From assembly GCA_963734595.1 (NCBI GenBank), contig CAVTHV010000029.1, positions 186,001-250,000 of the forward strand: a stretch of DNA of 64,000 nt, in the 5' to 3' direction. Every line of letters starts with the position of its first letter. The stretch's first letter is position 1. Shown here one piece after another: positions 1-12,136 of this stretch. The notes beneath the pieces are model-generated. The model was not told where the DNA came from. It searched no databases and saw only the letters and a program-made list of their open reading frames with translations. The stretch is from CAKKQX01 sp963734595. Its GTDB lineage: Bacteria > Pseudomonadota > Gammaproteobacteria > Burkholderiales > SG8-41. The position numbers were made by a program, and so were the translations under genes.

Positions 1-90
1 CTTCTTGAGGATCCTGATCGTGAAAGTGAGATCAGGCCGGATCGGCAGGAACTGCGGAAGATTGCAGGCAACCCGAAAACATTTCGTTAA
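1..90 (+). CDS. possible 3' end of an unidentified gene
   Basis: An open frame enters from the left edge and stops with TAA at 88-90, giving about 29 charged residues that end in ELRKIAGNPKTFR. It is too short to identify. The following 286 bases up to mdh hold no convincing gene; an AT-rich patch lies at about 150-180 and could belong to an mdh promoter or leader. Confidence 0.3.
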   Translation, partial: LLEDPDRESEIRPDRQELRKIAGNPKTFR

Positions 91-376
91 GCCCCACGTT
101 GCAGGCACTCATTCGAGTTCAATTCCGTCCGAAACATTGTTGCGCAAGCGTTGTTTTTTTAAGAGATGAAATTTTATCAGCTTTCGCTGCACTGCAGAAG
201 AGTGAGTCTAATCAGGATGCGGATGCGCACGGATTCTGCGCGCAAAGGCCAATAACTTGTCACTGCAGGCCTGCATTCGTTATGATGTATGGGTTTATCG
301 AATCGCACCCACCGTCACCGCGTTCCCCCGTCTTCCCGCCACTCAAAATCACATCCCACATCCTAGGAGATCAAGC

Positions 377-1366
377 ATGAAACGTCCCATGCGCGTCGCA
401 GTCACCGGTGCCGCCGGCCAGATCGGCTACAGCATGCTGTTCAGAATCGCCAGCGGCGAGATGCTGGGCAAAGACCAGCCGGTCATCCTGCAGCTGCTCG
501 AAATTCCCGACGAAAAAGCGCAGAAGGCGCTCAAGGGCGTGATGATGGAACTCGACGATTGCGCGTTCCCTCTGCTGCAAAGCATGATTCCGACCGCCGA
601 CCCGATGGTCGCGTTCAAGGATGTCGACGTTGCGCTGCTGGTCGGCGCCCGCCCCCGCGGCCCCGGAATGGAGCGCAAGGACCTGCTCGAAGCGAATGGC
701 AAGATCTTCGGCCCGCAGGGAAAAGCGCTGTCGGAAGTCGCCAGCCGCGACGTCAAGGTGCTGGTCGTCGGCAACCCCGCCAATACCAACTGCCTGATTG
801 CGATGAAGAATGCGCCGAAACTCAAGCCCTCCAATTTTTCGGCGATGATGCGGCTCGACCACAACCGCGCGCTCACCCAGGTCGCGCAAAAGGCCGGCAA
901 GCCGGTGGCGAGCGTGTACAAAATGACGATCTGGGGCAACCACTCCGCCACCCAGTACCCCGATCTGTTCCACGCCGAAGTCGACGGCAAAAACGCAGCC
1001 AAGCTGATCAACGACCAGCAATGGGTGGAATCCTATTTCATTCCCACCATCCAGAAACGCGGCGCAGCCATCATCGAGGCGCGGGGCCTCTCCTCCGCCG
1101 CCAGCGCGGCCAACGCGGCGATGGACCACATCCGCGACTGGACTTACGGCACGCGCGAAGGCGACTGGGTCAGCATGGGCATTCCGGCCGACGGCAGCTA
1201 TGGCATTCCGGAAGGCGTATTGTATGGCTATCCGGTAACCTGCAAAGGCGGCAAATATGAAATCGTCAAAGGCCTCGAGGTCAGCGACTTCAGCCGCGCG
1301 CGCATGCAGACGACGCTCAAGGAACTGCACGAAGAACGCGATGCGATCAGGCACCTGCTCGGCTGA
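377..1366 (+). CDS. mdh: malate dehydrogenase
   Basis: NAD-dependent malate dehydrogenase of 329 residues, the usual length for the betaproteobacterial enzyme. It interconverts malate and oxaloacetate in the cytoplasm. The N-terminus has the nucleotide-binding glycine motif TGAAGQIGYS. The mobile-loop arginines lie in RPRGPGMERKDLL, NAD contacts in VGNPANTN, and the catalytic histidine in IWGNHSATQYP. The ATG at 377 was chosen over an upstream in-frame extension because AGGAGA lies at 365-370 and the family N-terminus begins there. The frame is intact. A strong hairpin terminator follows, so mdh is probably its own transcription unit ahead of prpC. Confidence 0.96.
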   Translation: MKRPMRVAVTGAAGQIGYSMLFRIASGEMLGKDQPVILQLLEIPDEKAQKALKGVMMELDDCAFPLLQSMIPTADPMVAFKDVDVALLVGARPRGPGMERKDLLEANGKIFGPQGKALSEVASRDVKVLVVGNPANTNCLIAMKNAPKLKPSNFSAMMRLDHNRALTQVAQKAGKPVASVYKMTIWGNHSATQYPDLFHAEVDGKNAAKLINDQQWVESYFIPTIQKRGAAIIEARGLSSAASAANAAMDHIRDWTYGTREGDWVSMGIPADGSYGIPEGVLYGYPVTCKGGKYEIVKGLEVSDFSRARMQTTLKELHEERDAIRHLLG

Positions 1367-1385
1367 GCAGAATCCTTGAATGACG

Positions 1386-1428
1386 AAACGGGGAGGCGCG
1401 ATCGACGAGATTCGCGCCTCCCCGTTTT
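1386..1428 (+). terminator. intrinsic terminator after mdh
   Basis: A 16-base-pair perfect stem (arms 1386-1401 and 1412-1427, AAACGGGGAGGCGCGA and its complement) with a 10-base loop runs straight into TTTT. It ends 24 bases before the prpC start. Confidence 0.85.
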
Positions 1429-1451
1429 CTTTTGGCGACAAGGAGCATCAC

Positions 1452-2624
1452 ATGAGTGAAACGCAACCCGGCTTCAAGCCCAAGAAATCCGTGGCGCTGT
1501 CCGGCGTCTCGGCCGGCAACACCGCGCTGTGCACGGTCGGCCGCAGCGGCAACGACCTGCATTACCGGGGTTACGACATTCTCGACCTCGCCGAGCAATG
1601 CGAATTCGAGGAAGTCGCCTACCTGCTGGTGCACGGCAAACTGCCCACCGGCGCCGAGCTCGCGGGTTACAAGCTCAAGCTGCAAAGCGCTGCGCGGGCT
1701 GCCCGCAGGCGGTGCGCAAAGCGCTGGAATGCATACCGGCCGCGGCGCACCCGATGGACGTGATGCGCACCGGCTGTTCCGTGCTGGGCACGGCGCTGCC
1801 GGAAAAGGACGATCACAACCTGCCCGGCGCGCGCGACATCGCCGACCGCCTGATGGCCTCGTTCGGCTCGATCCTGCTCTACTGGTATCACTACAGCCAC
1901 AACGGGCGCCGCATCGACGTCGAGACCGACGACGACTCGATCGGCGGGCATTTCCTGCACCTGCTGCACGGCAGGACGCCGGACGATTCCCTGGGTGAAG
2001 GCGATGCACATCTCGCTCAACCTCTACGCCGAGCACGAATTCAATGCGTCGACTTTCGCGGCGCGCGTCGTCGCCGGCACCGGCGCCGACATGTATTCGG
2101 CGATCACCGGCGCGATCGGCGCGCTGCGCGGACCCAAGCACGGCGGCGCCAACGAAGTCGGATTCGAAGTGATGAACCGCTACCAGACGCCCGACGAGGC
2201 GGAAAACGACATCGTGACGCGCATCGCCAACAAGGAAGTCGTGATCGGCTTCGGCCACCCGGTCTACACCATCTCCGATCCGCGCAACAAGGTGATCAAG
2301 GAAGTCGCGCGCAGGCTGTCGCAGGACGCGAACGACATGAAGATGTTCGACATCGCCGACCGCATCGAGGCGGTGATGCTGCGCGAGAAGAAAATGTTCG
2401 CCAACCTCGACTGGTTCTCGGCGGTGTCCTATCACCGGATGGGCGTTCCGACCGAGATGTTCACGCCGATCTTCGTGATCTCGCGCACCAGCGGCTGGGC
2501 GGCGCACGTGATCGAGCAGCGCATCGACAACAAGATCATCCGCCCGACCGCGGTCTACACCGGGCCGGAAAACCAGAAGTTCGTGCCGATCGCGCAGCGC
2601 GGCAAATCCGCGAAGAAGAAATAA
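1452..2624 (+). CDS. prpC: 2-methylcitrate synthase, frameshifted as sequenced
   Basis: Citrate-synthase-family enzyme that condenses propionyl-CoA with oxaloacetate to 2-methylcitrate. The ATG at 1452 follows AAGGAG. The protein can be followed through all three frames: an N-terminal part to KLKL, a short stretch KALRGLP, then QAVRKALECIPAAAHPMDVM, then AMHISLNLYAEHEFNAS to the end. PrpC signatures seen include the catalytic histidine in WYHYSHNG, the DDDSIGGHFLHLLHG motif and GFGHPVYT. Three single-base insertions (about 1684, 1706-1709 and 1989) account for all the breaks, each restoring the family sequence exactly. The product should be about 390 residues. Sequence error is more likely than gene loss because everything else is conserved. 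Confidence 0.9.
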
Positions 2625-2627
2625 AAG

Positions 2628-2825
2628 CATTGACACAAGGACGCAGAGGACACAAAGGATCGCCAAGGAAATCATGACAAGAGTATTTCTTGAGTCATCG
2701 TTCGAAGTCGACTATTTGCTCAGGTCCGCCATCATTGAACCGTCGAATGCCCAATCAGATTTTCGTTCTGTTCCTTGCGTGTCCTTTGCGATCCTTTGCG
2801 TCCTTTGCGTTCAGCTTTTGACTTT
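2628..2825. repeat. inverted pair of degenerate tandem-unit arms between prpC and prpD
   Basis: The left arm at about 2628-2675 is made of GGACGCAGA/GGACACAAA-like units. The right arm at about 2772-2825 is its reverse complement (TGTCCTTTGCG-like units) and ends in CTTTTGACTTTT. About 48 bases per arm can pair, with about 100 bases of unrelated sequence between. It fills the gap between two co-directional genes. Confidence 0.75.
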
Positions 2826-2837
2826 TAGGAATCATTG

Positions 2838-4280
2838 ATGTCATCCCAAATCTCCAACGTCCGCCCCAAGCCCGACAAGGTCCTGACCGACATCGCCGAT
2901 TACGTCGCGAAAACGCCGATCAAGAGCGCCGAGGCCTACAACACCGCGCGGCTGTGCCTGATGGACACGCTCGGCTGCGGGCTCGAGGCGCTGTCCTACC
3001 CCGCCTGCACCAAGCTGCTGGGGCCCGTCGTTCCCGGCACCATCGTGCCCAACGGCGCCAAAGTGCCGGGCACGCCGTTCCAGCTCGACCCGGTGGCCGC
3101 GGCGTTCAACATCGGCTGCATGATCCGCTGGCTCGATTTCAACGACACCTGGCTCGCCGCCGAATGGGGACATCCGTCCGACAACCTCGGCGGCATTCTC
3201 GCCACCGCCGACTGGCTGTCGCGCAACAACGTGGCGCAGGGCAAAAAGCCGCTGGCCATGCGCGACGTGCTGACCGGCATGATCAAGGCGCACGAGATCC
3301 AGGGCGTGATCGCGCTCGAAAACAGCTTCAACCGCGTCGGGCTCGACCACGTGCTGCTGGTGAAAGTCGCCTCCACCGCGGTGGTCACGCACATGCTCGG
3401 CGGCACTTACGATGAAATCGTCAACGCGGTGTCGAACGCGTGGATCGACGGCCAGTCGCTCAGGACCTACCGCCACGCGCCCAACACCGGCTCGCGCAAA
3501 TCGTGGGCGGCGGGCGACGCCACCAGCCGCGCGGTGCGGCTCGCGCTGATGGCGCTGAAAGGCGAAATGGGCTATCCCTCGGCGCTCACCGCCCCGACCT
3601 GGGGCTTCTACGACGTGCTGTTCAAGGGCAAACCGTTCAAGTTCACGCGGGCCTACGGCTCGTACGTGATGGAGAACGTGCTGTTCAAGATCTCGTTCCC
3701 GGCCGAGTTCCACGCCCAGACTGCGGTCGAATGCGCGCTGACGCTGCATCCCCAGGTGAAAGACCGCCTCGACGACATCAAGAAAATCGTGATCACCACC
3801 CACGAATCGGCGATCCGCATCATCGACAAGCAGGGCCCGCTCGGCAATCCCGCCGACCGCGACCACTGCATCCAGTACATGACGGCGATCGGCCTCATCA
3901 AGGGCAATCTCACCGCCGCCGACTACGAGGACGACGTCGCGCGCGATCCGCGTGTCGATCAGCTGCGCGCAAAGATGACGTGCGTCGAGAACAAGCAGTG
4001 GAGCCGCGACTATCTCGACCCCGCCAAGCGCTCGATCGCCAACGCGGTGCAGGTGTTCTTCAAGGACGGCACCAAAACCGCCAACGTCGCGGTCGAGTAC
4101 CCGATCGGCCACCGCCGCCGCCGCAAGGACGGCGTGCCGCTGCTCGAAGCCAAATTCAGGACCAATCTCGCGCGCCGCTTTGCCGACAAGCAGCGCCAGG
4201 CGATCCTCGCGCTGTGCCGGGACCAGAAAAAGCTCGAAGCGACGCCGGTCAATGAATTTGTCGATTTGTTTGCGGTCTGA
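2838..4280 (+). CDS. prpD: 2-methylcitrate dehydratase
   Basis: PrpD/MmgE-family dehydratase of 480 residues that removes water from 2-methylcitrate in propionate catabolism. The start is the ATG at 2838, after AGGA at 2827-2830; an in-frame TTG just before it is less likely. The family hallmarks are DTLGCGLEAL near the N-terminus, WLDFNDTWLAAEWGHPSDNL, the SFNRVGLDHV and SFPAEFHAQTAVECA stretches, and VEYPIGHRRRR near the C-terminus. It is intact and lies 213 bases downstream of prpC, separated by the hairpin repeat. No prpB (methylisocitrate lyase) is in the window; the aconitases downstream may supply the hydration step. Confidence 0.95.
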   Translation: MSSQISNVRPKPDKVLTDIADYVAKTPIKSAEAYNTARLCLMDTLGCGLEALSYPACTKLLGPVVPGTIVPNGAKVPGTPFQLDPVAAAFNIGCMIRWLDFNDTWLAAEWGHPSDNLGGILATADWLSRNNVAQGKKPLAMRDVLTGMIKAHEIQGVIALENSFNRVGLDHVLLVKVASTAVVTHMLGGTYDEIVNAVSNAWIDGQSLRTYRHAPNTGSRKSWAAGDATSRAVRLALMALKGEMGYPSALTAPTWGFYDVLFKGKPFKFTRAYGSYVMENVLFKISFPAEFHAQTAVECALTLHPQVKDRLDDIKKIVITTHESAIRIIDKQGPLGNPADRDHCIQYMTAIGLIKGNLTAADYEDDVARDPRVDQLRAKMTCVENKQWSRDYLDPAKRSIANAVQVFFKDGTKTANVAVEYPIGHRRRRKDGVPLLEAKFRTNLARRFADKQRQAILALCRDQKKLEATPVNEFVDLFAV

Positions 4281-4284
4281 TCAA

Positions 4285-4335
4285 GAAAAAGCATAAGCAA
4301 TGGACGCGAAGGACACGAAGGAACGCAAAGTAAAA
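4285..4335 (+). repeat. single arm of the GGACACGAA-type tandem-unit repeat
   Basis: Just after prpD come degenerate units of the kind GGACGCGAA-GGACACGAA-GGAACGCAAA. They match the left arms at 2628 and 47258, but no inverted partner is visible before the next gene. Confidence 0.55.
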
Positions 4336-4429
4336 CGGATAACGGATCTACACCTCGGATGCTTACCAGTCATATAATCATTTCCCCAGGAAATTTTGGC
4401 GGTTTAATCTGCGTCCCAGTAATCTCTGC

Positions 4430-4963
4430 ATGAAACTGGCAATAACCCTGATATTGGCGCTGGCTTTCGCGGCGCCTCCAGCGTGGAGCGCCGAGACGCG
4501 CGATCCGGACGAGTACTTCTTCGCGCTCAACACCGGCGATTTCAAGGCCGAGGCCGCCGACGCCAGGCGTGCCGGCAAGAAAGCGATCATGGTGATGTTC
4601 GAGCAGGACGGCTGCCCGGGCTGCTTTTACATGCGGCACAACGTGCTCAACCGCGCGGACGTCCAGAAATTCTACGACCAGAATTTCGCCAATTTCTCGC
4701 TCAACATTTACGGCTCGATCCCGATCAGGGATTTTGCCGGCCGCAATTTCACGGAAAAGAGTTTCTCCAAGTCCGTCGACATCATCGGCACCCCCACTTT
4801 CCTGTTCTATGACCTCGACGGCAAAGAGGCCATGCGCTTCGTCGGCCCGCTCAAGGAGGTCTCGGATTTCATGCTGCTCGGGCAATTCGTCGCGAGCGGC
4901 GCCTACAAGACCAGCCAGTTCGCCGAGTACAAGCAGCGGCGCCTGAAGAAAAAAGGCGGCTGA
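4430..4963 (+). CDS. secreted thioredoxin-fold protein
   Basis: A protein of 177 residues with a signal peptide (hydrophobic stretch ending near ...PPAWSA-ET), so probably periplasmic. A thioredoxin-like fold is indicated by a redox CxxC in DGCPGCFYM (about residues 61-64) and a cis-proline segment GTPTFLFYD. It resembles SoxW/thioredoxin-7-type thiol-disulfide proteins. A TATAAT lies at 4373-4378, suggesting its own promoter. It sits between prpD and the first aconitase; a role in keeping partner cysteines reduced is possible but is inference. Confidence 0.8.
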   Translation: MKLAITLILALAFAAPPAWSAETRDPDEYFFALNTGDFKAEAADARRAGKKAIMVMFEQDGCPGCFYMRHNVLNRADVQKFYDQNFANFSLNIYGSIPIRDFAGRNFTEKSFSKSVDIIGTPTFLFYDLDGKEAMRFVGPLKEVSDFMLLGQFVASGAYKTSQFAEYKQRRLKKKGG

Positions 4964-5001
4964 TTCCGCATGGTGAACGTCTGTGCGACAGGCCGCGGCG
5001 A

Positions 5002-5030
5002 TTTATTCCTGCGCGGCAACGCTTTATAAT
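5002..5030 (+). promoter_or_regulatory. probable sigma-70 promoter of the aconitase operon
   Basis: TTTATT (5002-5007) and TATAAT (5025-5030) are separated by 17 bases, about 75 bases before the acnA start. The -10 is perfect and the -35 is weak. Confidence 0.55.
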
Positions 5031-5106
5031 TCACAGTTTTCCGCATCCCAGATTCGCAACCGTTTCAGCACCTTCTCCGAACACTCTTTTTCCAAGGAGC
5101 ATCCGC

Positions 5107-7801
5107 GTGGCCAACAATGCGTTCAACTCGTTACGGGAATTCAAACTCAAGTCGGGCAAAACCGGCAAGTACTACTCGCTGGCCGCGCTGGAAGAAGCCG
5201 GCCTCGGCAAGGTGTCGCGCCTGCCGGTGAGCCTGCGCGTGGTGCTTGAGTCCGTACTCCGGAACTGCGACGGCGTGCGCATTTCGGAAGACCGCGTGCG
5301 CGAACTGGCCGGATGGCAGCCGAACGCGCCGCGCACCCAGGAAATCCCGTTCGTGCTCGCGCGCATCATGCTGCAGGACATGGCCGGCTTCCCGGCGCTG
5401 AACGACTTCGCCGCGATGCGCGCCGAGGCGCAGCGCCAGAAGTTCGACCCGACCAGGATCGAGCCGCTGGTGCCGGTCGATCTCGTCGTCGACCACTCCG
5501 TCGTCGTCGACGTGAGCAACTCGACCGACGCGCTGCGCAAGAACATGGAAATCGAGTTCGAGCGCAACGGCGAGCGCTACACCTTCCTCAAGTGGGCCAA
5601 GCAGGCGTTCTCCGGCATCCGCGTCGTGCCGCCCGGCAACGGCATCTGCCACCAGGTCAACCTCGAATACCTGTCGCGCGGCGTGTGGGAAAAAGACGGC
5701 GTCTATTACCCCGATTCCGCCGTCGGCACCGATTCGCACACCACGATGGTCAATGCCATCGGCGTGCTGGCCTGGGGCGTGGGCGGCATCGAGGCCGAAG
5801 CCGGCATGCTGGGCCAGCCCTACTACTTCCTGACGCCGGATGTCGTCGGCGTGCACATGACCGGCAAGCTGCGCGAAGGCGTCACCGCGACCGACCTCGT
5901 GCTGACCGTCACCGAACTGCTGCGCAAGACCAAGGTCGTCAACAAGTTCGTCGAGTACTTCGGCGAAGGCGCCGCTTCGCTGTCGCCGACCGACCGCGCC
6001 ACCGTCGCCAACATGGCGCCCGACTACGGCGCGACCTGCGGCTTTTTCGCGATCGACGACAAGACCCTCGAGTACTACCGCATGTCGGGTCGCGAAGAGC
6101 ACTGCGACGCCATCGAGTCCTACCTCAAGGCGCAGGGCATGTACGGCATTCCGAAAAAGGGCGAGATCGACTACTCGCAGGTGGTCGAGCTCGATCTGTC
6201 CACCGTGCGGCCCAGCGTGTCGGGCCCGAAGCAGCCGGAGGACCGCATCAATCTCGAAGGCATCAAGAGCCGCTTCACCGAACTCTTCTCGAAGCCCGTG
6301 GCCGAAAGCGGCTACAACAAGCCCGCCGCCGACTTGGCCAAGCGCCTGCCGGTGCCCAACAAACCCGGCATGGACGTCGGCCACGGCGACATCCTGATCG
6401 CCGCGATCACCTCCTGCACCAACACCTCCAACCCGTGGGTGCTGCTGGCCGCCGGCCTGCTGGCGAAGAAAGCCGTCGAAAAAGGCATGAAGCCGCATCC
6501 GCGCGTCAAGACCTCGCTGGCGCCCGGCTCCAAGGTCGTCACGGCCTACCTGAAAGACGCCGGCCTGCTGCCGTACCTGGAGCAACTCGGCTTCTACGTC
6601 GTCGCCTACGGCTGCACCACCTGCATGGGTCTGGCCGGACCGCTGGACAAGGATCTCGAAGATACCGTCGTCAAGAACGACCTGATCTGCCGCGGCGGTG
6701 CTCTCCGGCAACCGCAACTTCGAAGCGCGCGTCCATCAAAGCCTGAAAGCCAACTTCCTGATGAGCCCGCCGCTGGTCGTGGCCTTCGCGCTCGCCGGCA
6801 CCGTGCTGAAAGACATGAACACCGATCCCATCGGCAACGACAAGAACGGCAAGCCGGTCTTCCTGAAAGACCTGTGGCCCGCGCCGCGCCGAAGTGGACG
6901 CGCTGATGAAGTTCGCCACCGACAGCAAGAACTTCAAGCGCGAGTACGGCGATCTCGCCGGCGCGAAAGACCTGTGGGACGCCATCCCCGAAGCCAAGGG
7001 CGCGTTGTTCAAGTGGGACCCGAAATCGACCTACATGCTCGAGCCGCCGCTGTTCGAAGGATTCAAGCGCGAGTTGCCCAAAGTCACCGACATCAAAGGC
7101 GGCCGCGCGCTCGGCATTTACGGCAACAAGCTGACCACCGACCACATCAGCCCGGTGGCGCCGATCCGCAAGGGCACGCTGGCCGGCGACTGGCTGGTTG
7201 CGGCCGGCAGCACGGACCTGTCCAGCTTCGGCTCGCGCCGCACCAACCACGAAGTGATGGTGCGCGGCGCGTTCGCCAATCCGCGCATCAAGAACCTGCT
7301 GGTGCCCGGCACCGAAGGCAGCGTGACCATGCACCAGCCCAGCGGCGACAAGATGACGATTTACGAAGCGTCGATGCGCTACCAGAAGGACAAGGTGCCG
7401 CTGTTCGTGTTCGGCGGCGAGGAATACGGCACCGGATCGTCGCGCGACTGGGCGGCCAAGGGCACGCAGATGCTCGGCATCAAGAGTCGTCGTTGCGCGC
7501 GGCTACGAGCGCATCCACCGCTCCAACCTGGTCGGCATGGGCGTGCTGCCCTGCCAGTTCAAGGGAGCGACAGCGTGCAGTCGCTCGAAGCATCGACCGG
7601 TACGACACCTTCGACCTGATCGGCGTCGCCGGCGGCAACGTGAAGCCGTTGCAGGACGTGACGCTGGTGATCCACCGCAAGGACGGCTCGACGCAGAACG
7701 TCACCGTCACGCTGCGCGTCGATTCGCCGATCGAAGTCGAATACCTCAAAAACGGCGGCATTCTTCCGTTCGTTCTGCGCGAACTGATGGCAGCTGCTTA
7801 A
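5107..7801 (+). CDS. acnA: aconitate hydratase, first tandem copy, frameshifted as sequenced
   Basis: AcnA-type [4Fe-4S] aconitase that isomerises citrate and isocitrate, or the methylcitrate analogue. The GTG at 5107 follows AAGGAGC. The reading passes through several frames, with breaks near 6694, 6889, 7485, 7565 and 7592: three apparent one-base insertions and two deletions. Cluster ligands are visible as Cys437 in SCTNTSNPW and Cys503/Cys506 in GCTTCMG. Downstream come the swivel-domain sequences TTDHISPVAP, SFGSRRTNHEVMVRG and GGEEYGTGSSRDWAAKG. The expected length is about 895 residues. The protein is very similar to the next gene over its whole length, so the two arose by tandem duplication or by acquisition of a paralogue. 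Confidence 0.92.
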
Positions 7802-7920
7802 CAATGACCCATTGCGGCCGCGCAGAACGAACGGCTGTGCCCGAATTTACGGCGCGCAGTCAAGCTGCGCTCGCGTATTGCGCGAGTTGATGGCCGCGGC
7901 CTGACCAAGGAAAAACACCA
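7802..7920 (+). repeat. recoded duplicate of the acnA C-terminal end plus hairpin motif
   Basis: This spacer holds a GCGCAG-TCAAG-CTGCGC hairpin (7854-7870). At 7875-7904 it holds a second VLRELMAAA-stop, the same peptide that ends the first aconitase at 7772-7801. Eight of the ten codons differ between the two copies, all synonymously, with TAA changed to TGA. The copy lies in the +1 frame relative to acnA and is open back to the acnA stop region. The ribosome-binding site of the next gene (AAGGA at 7907-7911) follows directly. Confidence 0.8.
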
Positions 7921-10624
<2,704 letters not shown>

Positions 10625-10718
10625 CGGGGACGCGCAGCACGTGCGGCAGTTGCCGAATGACGAGCGCAGTCAAGCTGCGCTGGTCCTACGCGAAATCCTG
10701 GAGAAGGAAGCGGCCTGA
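10625..10718 (+). repeat. recoded duplicate of the second aconitase C-terminal end plus hairpin motif
   Basis: This is the same arrangement as after the first copy. A GCGCAG-TCAAG-CTGCGC hairpin (10664-10680) is followed by a second VLREILEKEAA-stop at 10683-10718, which repeats the gene end at 10589-10624. Four of twelve codons differ, all at synonymous third positions; the last 21 bases are identical. It too lies in the +1 frame relative to the gene. Confidence 0.85.
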
Positions 10719-10742
10719 CGCGCCCGCGGCAGTCTTGCGAAT

Positions 10743-10775
10743 AAAAAACGGCCCGGTGATCCCGGGCCGTTTTTA
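10743..10775. terminator. bidirectional intrinsic terminator between acnA and msrA
   Basis: An ACGGCCCGG...CCGGGCCGT stem is flanked by AAAAAA on the left and TTTTT on the right. It can serve both the aconitase on the plus strand and msrA on the minus strand, which converge here. Confidence 0.85.
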
Positions 10776-10787
10776 ATTGAAGCAGGT

Positions 10788-11465
10788 TTACTTGCCGACG
10801 TACAGCGCCGGGAACTGTTTCTGAAGATTGGCCAGTTTCGGCAGATCGTTGATCACGATGTACGGCTGGTCCGGATGGCGCGCCAGATAGTCCTGATGGT
10901 ACGCCTCGGCCTCGTAGAACGCCTTCAGCGGGGTGACCTGGGTCACGATCGGACGCGGAAATACGCGGGCCGCCTGCAGTTGCGCGATGTACGCGTCAGC
11001 CACGCGCTTCTGCTCCGCATCGGCAAAGAAAATGGCCGAGCGGTATTGCGTGCCGGTATCCGGGCCCTGCCGGTTGAGCTCCGTGGGATCGTGCGCGACG
11101 GAAAAGAACACTTTCAGGAGCTGGCCGTACGTGATGCGCGATGGATCGTACGTCACGCGCACCGACTCGGCGTGGCCGGTGTCGCCCGAGCTGACGATTT
11201 CGTATTTTGCCGTCTTCGCGTCGCCGCCCGCATAGCCCGACACGGACTGGGTGACGCCTTTCACGTGTTTGAACACGGCCTCCACGCCCCAGAAGCAGCC
11301 GCCGGCGAACACAGCGGTCTTCGTGCCCTTCGCCGCCGCCAGCGGCGTGTCGACCTTGGGATCCGGAAGCGACACGGCAGCCTGGGATGATGTAAATAGC
11401 GACAGCGCGGCCACCGCTACGAGGCCCAGCACCGCGGCCATTTTTCCGGCAGATATACGAACCAT
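10788..11465 (-). CDS. msrA: peptide methionine sulfoxide reductase MsrA, exported
   Basis: Reduces methionine-S-sulfoxide in damaged proteins. The protein has about 225 residues and begins with a signal peptide or membrane anchor (MAAVLGLVAVAALSLF...SSQA), so it probably acts in the periplasm. The catalytic cysteine is in AGGCFWGVE, followed by the family motifs GYAGG, YEIVSSGDTGHAESV, FFSVHDP-like (FFSVAHDPTELNRQGPD) and YHQDYLARHP. The ATG at 11465 is chosen because a strong AAGGAGG lies on the minus strand just upstream; a longer in-frame extension has no such site. It converges with the aconitase operon. Confidence 0.95.
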   Translation of the reverse strand: MVRISAGKMAAVLGLVAVAALSLFTSSQAAVSLPDPKVDTPLAAAKGTKTAVFAGGCFWGVEAVFKHVKGVTQSVSGYAGGDAKTAKYEIVSSGDTGHAESVRVTYDPSRITYGQLLKVFFSVAHDPTELNRQGPDTGTQYRSAIFFADAEQKRVADAYIAQLQAARVFPRPIVTQVTPLKAFYEAEAYHQDYLARHPDQPYIVINDLPKLANLQKQFPALYVGK

Positions 11466-12136
11466 GCGTCTTCCTCCTTGGATCCGCCTGCGTGTGCAGG
11501 ACGGGTTGCAATATAACACCGGTAATCGGTCCAGACGCGCGGGCGACGCCCTGCTGGCCATGGGGATATGTCGCCGCAACCGTCGTTCACCTTACTTGGA
11601 GAGACAGGCGTGATGTCGGTTCCTGGAATTCCGGCACTGCTCGGAAACCGGCTGCTGCGCTGGTAGTCCCGGAACCCCACGGCAAAGCCGCAGAGGGAGA
11701 CATTCACATAATACTAATAAAAACAACGTACTATAATATCTTCTTGAGAAATTAGCGTAGCCATTTCAAGGCAGTTGTCTTCGGGCGTCCAACCGCACTC
11801 ATGCCAGGGTCATATCGTGCCATCCGGGCCGCGCACATTTGTTGGCCGGCGACGCTGCAAGCTGATCCTGATCAAAAACCAAAGCCCGGATCGCGGGCAT
11901 GATTGCCGGGTTCGCCAGGACAATTGAGCGAGCGGAGCGGAGGAACCGGCGCGTTTTTCGCGCGTCGAACTTTGGTATAATTTGCAGGCTCGAGTTCCTA
12001 CTGTGCTACCGCAAAAACAGTTGATGCGACTAGCCACCCTCCGCGGGCAACTAATGGATTACCTGTCTTCGCCCGCGACGAAACGACGGCGCAATTGAAT
12101 ACGGATTCAAACACTTATCACTCAAGGAGCAACAAG
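11466..12136. other. 671-base intergenic region with AT-rich repeat and long leader
   Basis: No gene is supported here. The region holds the msrA promoter region, an AT-rich block at about 11704-11755 (TAATAAAAACAACG followed by TATAATAT) that recurs at 15783, 19805, 27480, 33635, 38085 and 45625, a promoter at 11955-11981, and a leader of about 150 bases before the next gene. Confidence 0.6.
11955..11981 (+). promoter_or_regulatory. probable promoter of the LeuA-like gene
   Basis: A perfect TATAAT lies at 11976-11981, with a weak TTTTCG-type -35 at 11955-11960 (15-base spacing). The start codon is 155 bases downstream. Confidence 0.4.

Noticed and set aside
99..380. 93-residue frame ahead of mdh
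   Set aside because: It has no ribosome-binding site, no recognisable content, and it runs into the mdh start in another frame.
1684..2000. Programmed frameshifting in prpC
   Set aside because: Three separate one-base insertions at unrelated contexts, with no slippery site or downstream structure, look like error and not recoding.
371..6717. Long open frames antisense to mdh, prpD and acnA (for example 356, 423 and 528 residues)
   Set aside because: They are shadows created by GC-rich codon use opposite genes with full family motifs; their translations are low-complexity and rich in Arg, Ala, Val and His.
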